64,000 bases of DNA. Origin: UBA822 sp965249775 (GTDB lineage: Bacteria > Gemmatimonadota > Gemmatimonadetes > Longimicrobiales > Gaopeijiaceae). The notes below the pieces were generated by a model. It was not told the DNA's origin, made no database searches, and saw only the letters and a list, made by a program, of their open reading frames with translations. Of this stretch, positions 16,423-27,495 are shown one piece after another. The DNA is taken from NCBI GenBank assembly GCA_965249775.1, contig OZ252253.1, forward strand, positions 3,038,001-3,102,000, read 5' to 3'. Within the stretch, counting starts at the first letter, position 1, and the number at the start of each line of letters is the position of its first letter. A program made the position numbers and the translations under genes.

Positions 16423-17108
16423 GCAAACCGATGGTTGTGCGTCGTAACCATCGTTTCGCGGTGGCTCGTAGCACCCGGATGGCGTGCGTGGGTGCGTTGC
16501 TCATCGCATCAGGGGCGTGTAAGCCGGTGGACGACTTGGCCGTGTGGGCCGTTTCCCTTATCGCAGTGGAGGGGGATGGCTTGGGCCGTTCCATGCGTGA
16601 TTCGAGGTCGTTCGATCCATACGAGAACCCGATCGCGCCGCCCGAGAACAGCGTGCCCTTCGCCTCCGGGAACAACACTCCGGGGCCAGGCCGGCTGAAC
16701 ACGGGGCAGCCGGAGCCGGGTCTCATGCCGGCCCCGTTTACGCAAGCGGATCTCTTAGAGCCCGTGGTGCAGAACCTCGTCAACCCGGTTCCGGCCGATC
16801 AGGCATCGCTCGAACGCGGCGAGGTGCTCTTCAACCGGATTTGCGCCGTCTGTCACGGTCCGGCGGGCGTGGGTACCGAGGCCAACATCGTCGACAAGTT
16901 TCCTTTGCTGGCGGCCTATGATATCTCGGGTCCGCCGGCGTCCGGGTTCACGGACGGCTTCCTCTACGGAAAGATCCGAGTTGGCGGCCCGATCATGCCG
17001 GCGTACGGACATCAAATCAGTCACTTCGACCGCTGGAACATCGTGAACTATCTCCGTGTGTTGCAGCGGCAGGCCGGCAATGCCCCGGCGGGCGGGGGGG
17101 CAGACTAG
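16419..17108 (+). CDS. actE: alternative complex III subunit E, monoheme cytochrome c lipoprotein
   Basis: 229 residues. A lipobox-like 'LLIASGAC' (Cys34) suggests a lipid-anchored periplasmic protein. One heme site, CAVCH at 142-146, lies in a class I cytochrome c domain, with a likely Met ligand in 'GGPIMPAYGHQI'. The stretch 'FDPYENPIAPPENSVPF' before the domain is characteristic of ActE. It starts on the ATGA overlap with actC and ends 4 bases before actF. In most act operons a DUF3341 membrane subunit (ActD) comes before actE, but here there is no room for it. Confidence 0.88.
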   Translation: MSKPMVVRRNHRFAVARSTRMACVGALLIASGACKPVDDLAVWAVSLIAVEGDGLGRSMRDSRSFDPYENPIAPPENSVPFASGNNTPGPGRLNTGQPEPGLMPAPFTQADLLEPVVQNLVNPVPADQASLERGEVLFNRICAVCHGPAGVGTEANIVDKFPLLAAYDISGPPASGFTDGFLYGKIRVGGPIMPAYGHQISHFDRWNIVNYLRVLQRQAGNAPAGGGAD

Positions 17109-17112
17109 GCCG

Positions 17113-18432
17113 ATGAGCCATATTCATGTCCCCTCCGAGATTCCCATTCGGTATCTCGCGCGCTCCAAGAAGGCGGACGCCGTGTTCCTCGGGATGTTCG
17201 TGGTGGGCCTCGCGGGCTTCCTCTTCTTCTTGACTATCGATGCCGATCGAGCCTGGCAGTCGTACGTCTCGAACTGGCTGTTTTTCACGAGTATCGCTAT
17301 GGGCGCCATGCTGCTTTCGGTGGTGACGTGGATCACGAAGGCCAAGTGGAACTGGTCGGTCCGCCGGGTGGGTCTGGCCTTCGTGGCCTTCCTTCCGATT
17401 TCGTTCGTGATGTTTCTGCCGATGCTCGGGCTCGGAGAGTCGTATTTTCCCTGGGTCACGGAGCTGGCCCAGGATCCGATCCTCGATCCGGTACTCGAAA
17501 AGAAGGAGGCCTACCTCAACATGCCGTTCCTTTTGACCAGGAACGTGATCGGGGTGCTCGTCCTGTTCGGAGTGTCGCTCTACTTCGCGTACCTGGCACT
17601 CAGACCCGATATGGGCTTGACCGGGGGACACTCCGATATCGACTCCGGGCGGGAGAGCTGGCGCGAGCGTCTCTCGCGGGGATGGCTTGGTCAGGAGGTG
17701 GAGGAGGTCGTTTCCTACCGGCGCATGACGCGTCTCGGTCCGGTCTTCGTGATCCTATACGCGGTCGTGATGAGCATGCTCTCGTACGACTGGGTGATGT
17801 CGCTCGAACCCCACTGGTTCTCCACGATGATGGGCCCATGGTTCTTCATGGGTGCCTTCTGGAGCGGCATCGCGGCTACGGCACTTACGGTGACGTTCCT
17901 CAGAGGGGGGGGCGGCGTGCTCGGCAAGGCGATGGGCCGCCAGCAACTCCATGACCTGGGCAAGCTCACTTTCGCCTTCTGCGTGTTCTGGGCGTACCTG
18001 TTCTTCGCCCAATACCTGGTCATCTGGTACGGAAAGCTCCCTTGGGAGCAGGCTTGGATCATCCACCGGGCCGAGGAGCCCTGGGGAGTGTTGTCGGCAG
18101 CAGTAATCGTGATGTGCTTCGTGGTTCCGTTCGCAGGCCTGATCGGCCGGAAGCCGAAGTGGAGTCCCGTGATCTTCCGGTCGGTTGCATTCGTGCTGCT
18201 CGGAGGATTGTGGCTGGAAAAACACCTCATGGTGGCGCCGTCGATCCGGAGCCCCGATACCCCGACGTTGGGCATCACGGAGTTCGTCGTGGCGGTAATG
18301 TTCCTGGGGATCTTCGTGTACGCCGTCCGGCGGTTTCTTTCCACCTTTCCGCTCATCCAGGTGTGGCAGCCGATGGTGGATCCGGAGACGTTCGAGGTAG
18401 AGATGGCCGCTTCGGGGATGCCGTACGAGTGA
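17113..18432 (+). CDS. actF: alternative complex III subunit F, NrfD-like membrane protein
   Basis: 439 residues from the ATG at 17113 (MSHIHVPSEIPIRYL), four bases after the actE stop; the frame extends further up but into actE. About ten hydrophobic helices, for example 'VFLGMFVVGLAGFLFFLTI' and 'VFVILYAVVMSMLSYDWVMSLEP'. It is homologous to ActC/NrfD and is the second large membrane subunit. The motif 'YDWVMSLEPHWFSTMMGPWFF' is characteristic of ActF. It is the last gene of the operon: no cytochrome oxidase genes follow, and the next gene is convergent. Confidence 0.9.
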   Translation: MSHIHVPSEIPIRYLARSKKADAVFLGMFVVGLAGFLFFLTIDADRAWQSYVSNWLFFTSIAMGAMLLSVVTWITKAKWNWSVRRVGLAFVAFLPISFVMFLPMLGLGESYFPWVTELAQDPILDPVLEKKEAYLNMPFLLTRNVIGVLVLFGVSLYFAYLALRPDMGLTGGHSDIDSGRESWRERLSRGWLGQEVEEVVSYRRMTRLGPVFVILYAVVMSMLSYDWVMSLEPHWFSTMMGPWFFMGAFWSGIAATALTVTFLRGGGGVLGKAMGRQQLHDLGKLTFAFCVFWAYLFFAQYLVIWYGKLPWEQAWIIHRAEEPWGVLSAAVIVMCFVVPFAGLIGRKPKWSPVIFRSVAFVLLGGLWLEKHLMVAPSIRSPDTPTLGITEFVVAVMFLGIFVYAVRRFLSTFPLIQVWQPMVDPETFEVEMAASGMPYE

Positions 18433-18437
18433 TCTAG

Positions 18438-18477
18438 TGACGTTGGGCTAGTGTTCTATTGACGTTCGGCTAGCGTT
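18438..18477. repeat. direct repeat between convergent genes
   Basis: TGACGTTGGGCTAGTGTT (18438-18455) and TGACGTTCGGCTAGCGTT (18460-18477) are 18-bp copies with two mismatches. The second overlaps the 3' end of the GGDEF gene. No terminator hairpin is evident here. Confidence 0.6.
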
Positions 18478-20032
18478 TGTTGGCCTTGCTCTCGTACATC
18501 CGTCGGTCGGCGGCCTGAATGAGCTCCTCGACGCCCACGGTCTCGCCTGCCTTGAACTCCGCTATTCCGGAACTCACCGTGACTCCGTGAGACGCCAGCA
18601 GGCGGTGTGCCTTAATGCCTGCGTGGAGCCGAGCCAGGTAGCCGTGGGCGCCCGCCTCATCGCCCTCGGATAGGACGGCAACGAACTCGTCCCCGCCGTA
18701 TCGTGCGACCAGATTCATGGCCCGGTTCTCCTCCATGAGAACTTCCCCGAATGCCTTCAGGATCTGATCCCCGACAACATGCCCGAGGGTGTCGTTGTAG
18801 TGTTTGAACGAGTCCAGATCGAACAGGACGAGCGCCAGTTTCCGGCCGCGTTGAGCCGCACCGATTTCTCGCTCGAGATGGAGTTGGAGATGCCGGCGGT
18901 TGGGTAATCCAGTCAACGAGTCGGTCAGCGAGAGCGCCTGGATGCTGGCGTGAAGCTCGGCATTATCCAGAGCAACGGAAGCTTGTCCCGCCAGCCGGCC
19001 CAACATCCGCACGTCGTACTCGGTGAACCGCCTCACCTGATTGGATCGGGCCGAGAGCGCGCCGACGACGCGGTCGCCCATGAGAATCGGTGTCAAGATG
19101 GCGCTTCCCGTCTGGAAGTAGCTTCTGACGATGTCTGGAAGGTCATGATCGGCTGCGACGTCCTCGATCCAAAGCGGCTTGGCCTGCACCAACAACACGT
19201 CGGCGACGGCGTCCGGGACCTCGACCGCGGTTCCGGCAGGGACCGGGGCCTCCCCCACGGAGGTGCGTACGGTTGCGGACCCGTCTTCGTACGTCCAAAC
19301 GCCAGCACCGTCGAGATCGAGAAGGTCCATCGCTGCGTGGGAGACTCTCTCCAGGACCTCCTCGAAGTCGAGGGACGCCACCAAGACACGGCCGATCTCC
19401 TCTAGTTTCTCCGCTTCACGCGACCGCCGGTGCAGCTCCTCGACATGACGCATGTTTTCCAATGCTACGGCAGCGAGATCGGCCATGCCGCTCAAGAGCT
19501 CGAGGTCGGGGGGCTCATACGCGCTCGCGCGCAATGCGTAAACAGTGAGAACACCGGTCACGCGGTTCTTACGCAGAAGCGGGACCGAGAGGGTCGACCG
19601 TGGGACGCCGGACTCTCCGTCCTCTGGGAGCAGGACTGTGCCCGTATCGGTCTGGTCCTCGATGGCTGTGGGTGTGCCGGTCCGAAGGACTTCGCTGTCG
19701 GAGCCACGGTACGTGAGTCCCGACTCGCTCTCCTTGCCATCGTCCACGCTGAAGACCACGGTAGCGACATCACTTTGGTCGTCGTAAAGGGAGAGCAAGA
19801 ACCCGGCGAGCTCGATTACCTTGGCGGATTCGGCGTAGATCGCTTGATAAAGCTCGTACGAGTTCGAGCAGTCGAGGAATGTGCTTCCCAGTTCGAGCAG
19901 CACGCGATAGCGCTCAGCGAGCGGGTCGGCAGTGCTCGGCTCGGCTGAGTTCATATCGGGGGGGGCTGGGACTCCGCGGAGGAGCTCGAAGCATTTGGAG
20001 TTTTTCTGCGGACCGTGTTGGCTACGCACCAA
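18470..20032 (-). CDS. GAF-domain diguanylate cyclase (GAF-GAF-GGDEF)
   Basis: Up to 520 residues; an internal ATG at 19954 (MNSAEPSTADPLAERY) is an equally good start. Two GAF domains (about 40-195 and 205-340) are followed by a GGDEF domain (about 355-520). The signature 'ARYGGDEFVAVL' is intact, as is 'DSLTGLPNRRHLQ' at the domain start and 'LFDLDSFKHYNDTLGHVVGDQ' for metal and substrate binding. It should make cyclic di-GMP from GTP under GAF sensory control. The RxxD inhibitory site that usually lies five residues before GGDEF is absent. No membrane segment is seen, so it is probably cytosolic. Confidence 0.88.
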   Translation of the reverse strand: MVRSQHGPQKNSKCFELLRGVPAPPDMNSAEPSTADPLAERYRVLLELGSTFLDCSNSYELYQAIYAESAKVIELAGFLLSLYDDQSDVATVVFSVDDGKESESGLTYRGSDSEVLRTGTPTAIEDQTDTGTVLLPEDGESGVPRSTLSVPLLRKNRVTGVLTVYALRASAYEPPDLELLSGMADLAAVALENMRHVEELHRRSREAEKLEEIGRVLVASLDFEEVLERVSHAAMDLLDLDGAGVWTYEDGSATVRTSVGEAPVPAGTAVEVPDAVADVLLVQAKPLWIEDVAADHDLPDIVRSYFQTGSAILTPILMGDRVVGALSARSNQVRRFTEYDVRMLGRLAGQASVALDNAELHASIQALSLTDSLTGLPNRRHLQLHLEREIGAAQRGRKLALVLFDLDSFKHYNDTLGHVVGDQILKAFGEVLMEENRAMNLVARYGGDEFVAVLSEGDEAGAHGYLARLHAGIKAHRLLASHGVTVSSGIAEFKAGETVGVEELIQAADRRMYESKANKR

Positions 20033-20139
20033 GATTCAACATATGCGTCAATAACGGAGGGTTCCAGGGGAAAAGTCTTGGAACCGATCGTCCCATCGAC
20101 GTCGGATACGGGGGCGCCGTCTCTGGAGTGCTCCTCGAA

Positions 20140-20904
20140 TCAAGTGCCGGATTCGCTCCCCGCCTCTTCTCGGTCAAAATAGCGCTCCATCTCGAACCCC
20201 ATGGCACGGACCAAACGTGCTTCCCGGAGGTCCGGCTCAGCGCGCGCCAGGATGGTACGCAGAAGGCGCATGACACTTTCGGGGTGTCGATCCCCTTTGA
20301 AGAAATCGATTCGATGCAGTCCCCGGTCGAGGGCGGAGTACATCTCCTCGAGGTCCTTTTGGGTGGTGGGCCCTTGGTCCCGCTTGCCCCGCGGTAGAGG
20401 AGCGTCCTCGGACCCTGCAAGATGGATCTCGTAGCAAAGAACCAGGCAGGCCTGAGCCAGATTGAGACTCGGATATTCAGCGGCCGTCGGCACGATAGCG
20501 ACCATCTGACAGAGGTCGAGCCCCTCGTTGGTGAGCCCCCGATCCTCTCTACCGAATACCAGCGCGACGAGGCCGCCGGCGGTACTCTCGACGATTCTGG
20601 GCGCAACTTCCCTGGGCCTGACATAATTACGCTGATCCGTACGGGGGCGAGCACTGGTTCCGACAGTGAGCACCACGTCGGACAAGGCGCCCTGGAGCGT
20701 ATCGAACGTCTCGGCAGCCCGCGTCAACTCTTCGCTACGGTGGGCGATACCCCCGATGCGGTACGTGTCGAAGTCGTCTGGGTTCACCAATCGTAACCGG
20801 GACAGACCCATGTTCATCATGACACGGACGACGCCGGCAACATTGACGACGTCCTTGGGCTCGTCCAACACGATGACGATGTTGTCGAGAGACACCGTCT
20901 CCAT
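20140..20904 (-). CDS. TrmJ/SpoU-like RNA 2'-O-methyltransferase
   Basis: 254 residues from the ATG at 20904 (METVSLDNIVIVL). It has the three SPOUT knot motifs: 'DVVNVAGVVRVMMNMGLSRL' (near 18-37), 'ALVFGREDRGLTNEGLDLCQ' (near 113-132) and 'YPSLNLAQACLVLCYEI' (near 143-159). The length and C-terminal helical extension fit TrmJ, which methylates the ribose at tRNA position 32, but TrmH or another SpoU-type enzyme cannot be excluded. A copy of the dispersed repeat lies directly before the start (20906-20926) and supplies GAAGAAG as the likely ribosome binding site. Confidence 0.8.
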   Translation of the reverse strand: METVSLDNIVIVLDEPKDVVNVAGVVRVMMNMGLSRLRLVNPDDFDTYRIGGIAHRSEELTRAAETFDTLQGALSDVVLTVGTSARPRTDQRNYVRPREVAPRIVESTAGGLVALVFGREDRGLTNEGLDLCQMVAIVPTAAEYPSLNLAQACLVLCYEIHLAGSEDAPLPRGKRDQGPTTQKDLEEMYSALDRGLHRIDFFKGDRHPESVMRLLRTILARAEPDLREARLVRAMGFEMERYFDREEAGSESGT

Positions 20905-20905
20905 C

Positions 20906-20926
20906 AGCACTTCTTCAACGGCCGTC
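20906..20926 (-). repeat. dispersed repeat copy acting as RBS of the trmJ-like gene
   Basis: On the minus strand it reads GACGGCCGTTGAAGAAGTGCT, ending one base before the ATG at 20904. The associated GGGTGATCGGAG motif lies at 20937-20948 on the same strand, 10 bases further up. Confidence 0.55.
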
Positions 20927-20950
20927 TAGGAGGGTGCTCCGATCACCCTC

Positions 20951-21157
20951 TTAGCGTGGTGTCCCAGAAGTGTCGGGTTCCTGGGGTTCCTCGAGCGTGC
21001 GGTCTGGGGGAGGAGGGTCGCCTTCGCGGAGTTCCCCCTTGAAGTTCCGGATGCCCGCTCCGACGCCGCGAGCGATCTGGGGAATCCTCTTCGCCCCGAA
21101 GAAGAACATGACGACCAGGACGATCAGGATCAGCTCCCAAATGCCGAGCCCCATCAT
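20951..21157 (-). CDS. tatA: Sec-independent translocase protein TatA/TatE
   Basis: 68 residues. One N-terminal membrane helix ('GIWELILIVLVVMFFFGAKRIPQ') is followed by the amphipathic helix 'IARGVGAGIRNFKGELREG' and a proline-rich acidic tail, the standard TatA layout including the FG hinge. TatA oligomers form the pore for folded Tat substrates; candidate clients here are ActB and the D-aminoacylase. The start overlaps the stop of the acyl-CoA dehydrogenase gene by four bases, so the two are cotranscribed. tatB and tatC are not nearby. Confidence 0.9.
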   Translation of the reverse strand: MMGLGIWELILIVLVVMFFFGAKRIPQIARGVGAGIRNFKGELREGDPPPPDRTLEEPQEPDTSGTPR

Positions 21158-22329
21158 CCTAGAAGCGCCTCGGCGATGGTTCGGAGTTGCATGTTCGTCG
21201 TGCCCTCGTAGATCGTGCCGACCTTCGAATCGCGATAAAATTTTTCAACGGGATACTCCTTGGTGAATCCGTATCCGCCGTAAAGATCGATACACAAAGA
21301 AGTCACTCTCTGTGCCATTCGCGAGGAATGTAGCTTGGCCATCGCTGCTGGCACCAGGAAGTCCTCGCCGGCGTCCCTGAGCCGGGCCGCATTGTAGACC
21401 AGAAGTCTGGATGCCTCGAGCTCCGTGGCGGCGTCTGCCAATTGGAATTGGACGCCCTGAAACTCACCGACGGGGCGACCAAACTGCTCCCGCTCCTTTA
21501 CGTACGCCAGCGTGTGATCGAGCGCCCCTTGGGCGGTGCCTACCATTTGCGCACCGATTCCGATTCGGCCCTCATTCAGCGTCTCGATGGCCACTTTGTA
21601 GCCCTCGCCGACTTCACCGAGCACCTTACTATCCGGCACTTTCACGGCGTCCAGAATCAACTCCGTCGTCGAAGACGCACGTATCCCGAGCTTGTCCTCC
21701 TTCTTGCCCACGGAGAACCCTGAGCTGTCCCGATCCACCATGAACGCGGTGATGCCCTTGTGCCCGGCGTCGGGGTCCACCGTCGCGAAAACGATAAAAG
21801 TAGAGGCCTCGACCCCACTCGTGATCCAGAGCTTCCGCCCATCGAGTACCCACTCCTGGCCCTCTTGGGTGGCCCGACAACTCAGTGCGAACGCATCGGA
21901 GCCGCTCCCGGCCTCCGAGAGCGCATAGGCGCTCACCCATTCGGAAGCAAGCTTGGGAAAGTAGTAGGCCTGCAACTCCTCGGACCCCCACCGCCTGAGC
22001 GCGGTGACGACCAGCGTGTTGTGCACATCGACCAAGATGGCCACCGCCGGATCGATCATCGACAGCTGCTCCACGACCAGGACCGACGTGAAGAAGTCGG
22101 ACCCGGATCCCCCGAACTCCTCCGGGATCTCAATCCCCATGAGACCAAGCTCGAAGAGTTGGGGGATCAGCCCAGCGTCCAACTCCTGGGACCCATCCAT
22201 TTGAGCGACAAGCGGGGCGATCTCCGCGGTCGCGAAATCCCTCACCGCCTCCTGGAACATTTGCTCTTCGTCGGAGAGCACCGTCAGAGCGGAATGGATC
22301 ACTGAATCGGTCTTTGTCAACGTATCCAT
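21154..22329 (-). CDS. acyl-CoA dehydrogenase
   Basis: 391 residues of the FAD-dependent acyl-CoA dehydrogenase family. Signatures are 'ALSEAGSGSDAFALSCRAT' (near 137-155), 'LWITSGVEASTFIVFATVDP', 'RIGIGAQMVGTAQGALDHTLAYVKER' and the C-terminal 'YGGYGFTKEYPVEKFYRDSKVG'. In 'IYEGTTNMQLRTIAEALLG' the Glu is the expected catalytic base. It catalyses alpha,beta-dehydrogenation of short- or medium-chain acyl-CoA, passing electrons to ETF. It starts at the ATG at 22329 and overlaps tatA downstream. It is divergent from gcvH, with 111 bases between them and no glycine riboswitch recognised there. Confidence 0.92.
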   Translation of the reverse strand: MDTLTKTDSVIHSALTVLSDEEQMFQEAVRDFATAEIAPLVAQMDGSQELDAGLIPQLFELGLMGIEIPEEFGGSGSDFFTSVLVVEQLSMIDPAVAILVDVHNTLVVTALRRWGSEELQAYYFPKLASEWVSAYALSEAGSGSDAFALSCRATQEGQEWVLDGRKLWITSGVEASTFIVFATVDPDAGHKGITAFMVDRDSSGFSVGKKEDKLGIRASSTTELILDAVKVPDSKVLGEVGEGYKVAIETLNEGRIGIGAQMVGTAQGALDHTLAYVKEREQFGRPVGEFQGVQFQLADAATELEASRLLVYNAARLRDAGEDFLVPAAMAKLHSSRMAQRVTSLCIDLYGGYGFTKEYPVEKFYRDSKVGTIYEGTTNMQLRTIAEALLG

Positions 22330-22440
22330 GTTCTCTATCTTTCGCGCCGAGATCGTTGTGAAATCGTCGAGAATTTCCGGTTGAAAAAGCTATCCGAATG
22401 CGTGGGACGTGAAAAGACGACCCTCGCCTAGCCTGGAGAT

Positions 22441-22833
22441 GTGATGTCCGAGTTCCCCGATGGACTACGATATACAGAGGAGCATGAGTATCTCGCTGCG
22501 ACCGAAGAAAGCGGCGTATATCAGGTTGGAATAACGGACTATGCGCAGGGGGAGCTGGGAGACGTCGTATACTTGGAGTTACCCGCGGTAGGGGAGAGCT
22601 TCGAGAAGAAGGCCACCTTTGGGACGATCGAGGCCGTAAAGGCGGTGAGTGACTTGTACTGTCCGGTTGCGGGCGAGATCGTCGCCGTGAACGAGTCTCT
22701 AGACGACGACCCGTCGTTCGTTAACAGCGATCCTTACGGTGCCGGTTGGATGATTCGGCTGCGGGTGGGTGACGAGGCCGCGGTCGACGCTCTTATGGAC
22801 GCGGCGGCCTATCGGGCCTTGGTTGGCGAGTAG
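22441..22833 (+). CDS. gcvH: glycine cleavage system H protein
   Basis: About 130 residues, starting at GTG 22441 or the adjacent ATG 22444. This is the complete lipoyl carrier domain: 'YTEEHEYLAATEESGVYQVGIT', 'QGELGDVVYLELPAVGE' and the lipoyl attachment motif 'FGTIEAVKAVSDLYCPV', where the Lys in VKAV (residue 67) carries lipoate. It shuttles the aminomethyl group between the P, T and L proteins. It is followed after 8 bases by gcvP. The lipM-like gene about 3.7 kb downstream could modify this lysine. Confidence 0.95.
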   Translation: MMSEFPDGLRYTEEHEYLAATEESGVYQVGITDYAQGELGDVVYLELPAVGESFEKKATFGTIEAVKAVSDLYCPVAGEIVAVNESLDDDPSFVNSDPYGAGWMIRLRVGDEAAVDALMDAAAYRALVGE

Positions 22834-22841
22834 CCGCCCGG

Positions 22842-25754
<2,913 letters not shown>

Positions 25755-25770
25755 CGCCTGGGCGACGTGT

Positions 25771-25795
25771 CCACTGTACTCCTCCAACAGCCTTC
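25771..25795 (-). repeat. dispersed repeat copy, inverted
   Basis: On the minus strand it reads GAAGGCTGTTGGAGGAGTACAGTGG with one or two changes from the consensus. It lies between gcvP and the following hydrolase gene and is oriented against both, so here it cannot act as a ribosome binding site for the downstream gene. Confidence 0.65.
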
Positions 25796-25810
25796 ACGGA
25801 GAGGCCCCAC

Positions 25811-26498
25811 ATGGCAACGCTCGACTACTACGGTCATTCGACGTTCGGCCTGACGACGGACGACGGTACCCGAGTGATCATCGACCCATTCTTCGGGGAC
25901 AATCCCTGGACGGAGGTTGTTCCGTCCGAGGTCGAGGCCGATTTCATCTTCTGTACGCATGGCCACTTCGACCATTTCGTGGACGCGATTGCCATCGCGA
26001 AGAACACCGGTGCCACCGTCGTCGGCACATTCGAGCTCGTCGAATACGTCCAAAGCCAGGGAGTGGAGAACGCCCATCCGATGCACATCGGGGGCGGTTG
26101 GGACTTTCCGTTCGGGCGCGTAAAGATGACCGTCGCCATACACGGGGGCCGGGTACGGAGACGGGGCCGAGGGCTTTACCACCAACCCTGCGGGGCTGCT
26201 CTTCGACCTTGGTCCGGGGAAGCGGCTGTACCACGCGGGTGATACCGCCCTGACCATGGACATGCAGCTCCTGAAGGGAAAGGTCGATGTGGCCCTGCTT
26301 CCGATGGGCGACAACTTCACCATGGGTCCGGAGGATGCGGTGACCGTGATCGAATTCATCGAGCCCGCGGTGGTGATCCCGATCCACTACGATACTTGGC
26401 CTTACATCGAGCAAGATGTCGAGGCTTTCGGCTCTCTGGTTGGCGACCGCGCCCGAGTTGAGATCATCGAGCCCGGAAAGGGATCTTACGAGCTTTGA
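25811..26498 (+). pseudogene. metal-dependent hydrolase of the UPF0173/UlaG-like metallo-beta-lactamase fold, frameshifted
   Basis: The N-terminal part (25811 to about 26146) and C-terminal part (about 26148-26498) are in different frames, but together they make one family-length protein of about 228 residues. The metal motif is 'THGHFDHFVDAIAIA'; later 'YHAGDTALTMDMQLL' and 'VVIPIHYDTWPYIEQD' give the remaining ligands. The break is in a run of five G at 26144-26148. With four G the reading becomes IHGAGYGDGAEGFTTNPAGL, which matches the family. It is therefore either a real one-base insertion or a sequencing error. It follows gcvP by 56 bases and overlaps the next start. Confidence 0.75.
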
Positions 26499-27463
26499 CG
26501 CTGGCTTCGGGTTTCGCGCCGCCGGGCTCCATGCGACTCAACCAGAATCGTGACGGCCCAAGGCGAGGTGCGCTCGATGCTGAGTCACTCAGGTGGAGGA
26601 TTCTCGTCGACCCGCCCTCTTCCGGTCCGAAGAACATGGCTGTGGATCACGCACTTGCCGCGTGCTTAGGTCCGGGAGAGGCGGTGCTCCGCCTTTACCA
26701 GTGGAGTCGCCCCACAGTCTCTTTTGGCCGTAACGAGCCCGCCCGCGACCGCTACGATCCGGCTGCGGGTCACAGCGCCGGCATCGAGTTCGTACGTAGG
26801 CCGACAGGTGGACGGGCCGTCCTTCACGACCGGGAGCTCACATATGCTGCCGTGCTTCCCTGCCCGACGCCGGGAGGCCTCAGGGCGACGTACAGGCTGA
26901 TCAATCGGGGGCTGGTAGACGCACTGGGTTCCCTGGGAGTTCCGGCCGCGATGGCCGGGGGCGGCGGCTCTTCTGCGGGTCGCGGCTTTGCCCCGGTACG
27001 CGGCTTTGCCCCGGTACGCGGCTTTGCCCCGGGTCTGGATTCCGGGCCGTGTTTCGATGAGCCGGCCCCCGGCGAAGTCACGGTGGCCGGAAGAAAGCTC
27101 GTCGGATCAGCGCAGGCTCGGCTCGAGGGGGCGTTACTCCAACATGGTTCGCTGCTCATCGGTCCGGGCCAGGAGCGGCTGCTCGCTCTGGGTTCCGCCT
27201 TGGACTCGACATCTACGGGCTCACGAATGGGTGGGCACCACGGAGTGCTCCAGAGCGACCGCTGTGTTCGGGCGCCAATCTCCCTCGAGGAAATCCTGGG
27301 CCGGGCCCCGCGCTGGTATGATCTTGTGCAGGCGGTCATCTCGGGTTTGAGTGGTGTAGCGGGGGGCGACTGGCATCGGGGCGAACTCACGGAGCCCGAG
27401 CGGGTCAAATCCATGGCGCTCAATGAGCGGTACTCCTCGTTGGAGTGGACGTGGCGCCGATAG
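26495..27463 (+). CDS. LipM-like octanoyltransferase / lipoate-protein ligase A family
   Basis: Up to 322 residues from a TTG at 26495 that overlaps the preceding stop; an ATG at 26531 is an alternative. The cofactor-transferase fold is shown by 'NMAVDHALAACLGPGEAVLRLYQW', 'RRPTGGRAVLHDRELTYAA' and 'VAGRKLVGSAQARLEGALLQHGSLL'. A Cys in 'SGPCFDEPAPGEV', just before this last block, sits where LipM has its catalytic Cys. That favours octanoyl-ACP:protein transferase over ATP-dependent ligase. The likely substrate is GcvH or 2-oxoacid dehydrogenase E2. An 18-bp repeat inserts RGFAPV units before this Cys. Confidence 0.78.
   Translation: MTLASGFAPPGSMRLNQNRDGPRRGALDAESLRWRILVDPPSSGPKNMAVDHALAACLGPGEAVLRLYQWSRPTVSFGRNEPARDRYDPAAGHSAGIEFVRRPTGGRAVLHDRELTYAAVLPCPTPGGLRATYRLINRGLVDALGSLGVPAAMAGGGGSSAGRGFAPVRGFAPVRGFAPGLDSGPCFDEPAPGEVTVAGRKLVGSAQARLEGALLQHGSLLIGPGQERLLALGSALDSTSTGSRMGGHHGVLQSDRCVRAPISLEEILGRAPRWYDLVQAVISGLSGVAGGDWHRGELTEPERVKSMALNERYSSLEWTWRR
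26981..27032 (+). repeat. 18-bp in-frame tandem repeat in the lipM-like gene
   Basis: CGCGGCTTTGCCCCGGTA occurs exactly at 26981-26998 and 26999-27016, with 16 more matching bases at 27017-27032. It encodes RGFAPV-RGFAPV-RGFAPG in a glycine-rich loop just ahead of the putative catalytic cysteine. Confidence 0.95.
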
Positions 27464-27495
27464 GCGTGGCAGGCCTTCTAGCACAGGAGACGAAC

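Noticed and set aside
22330..22440. Glycine riboswitch before gcvH
   Set aside because: No conserved glycine aptamer core was recognised in these 111 bases.
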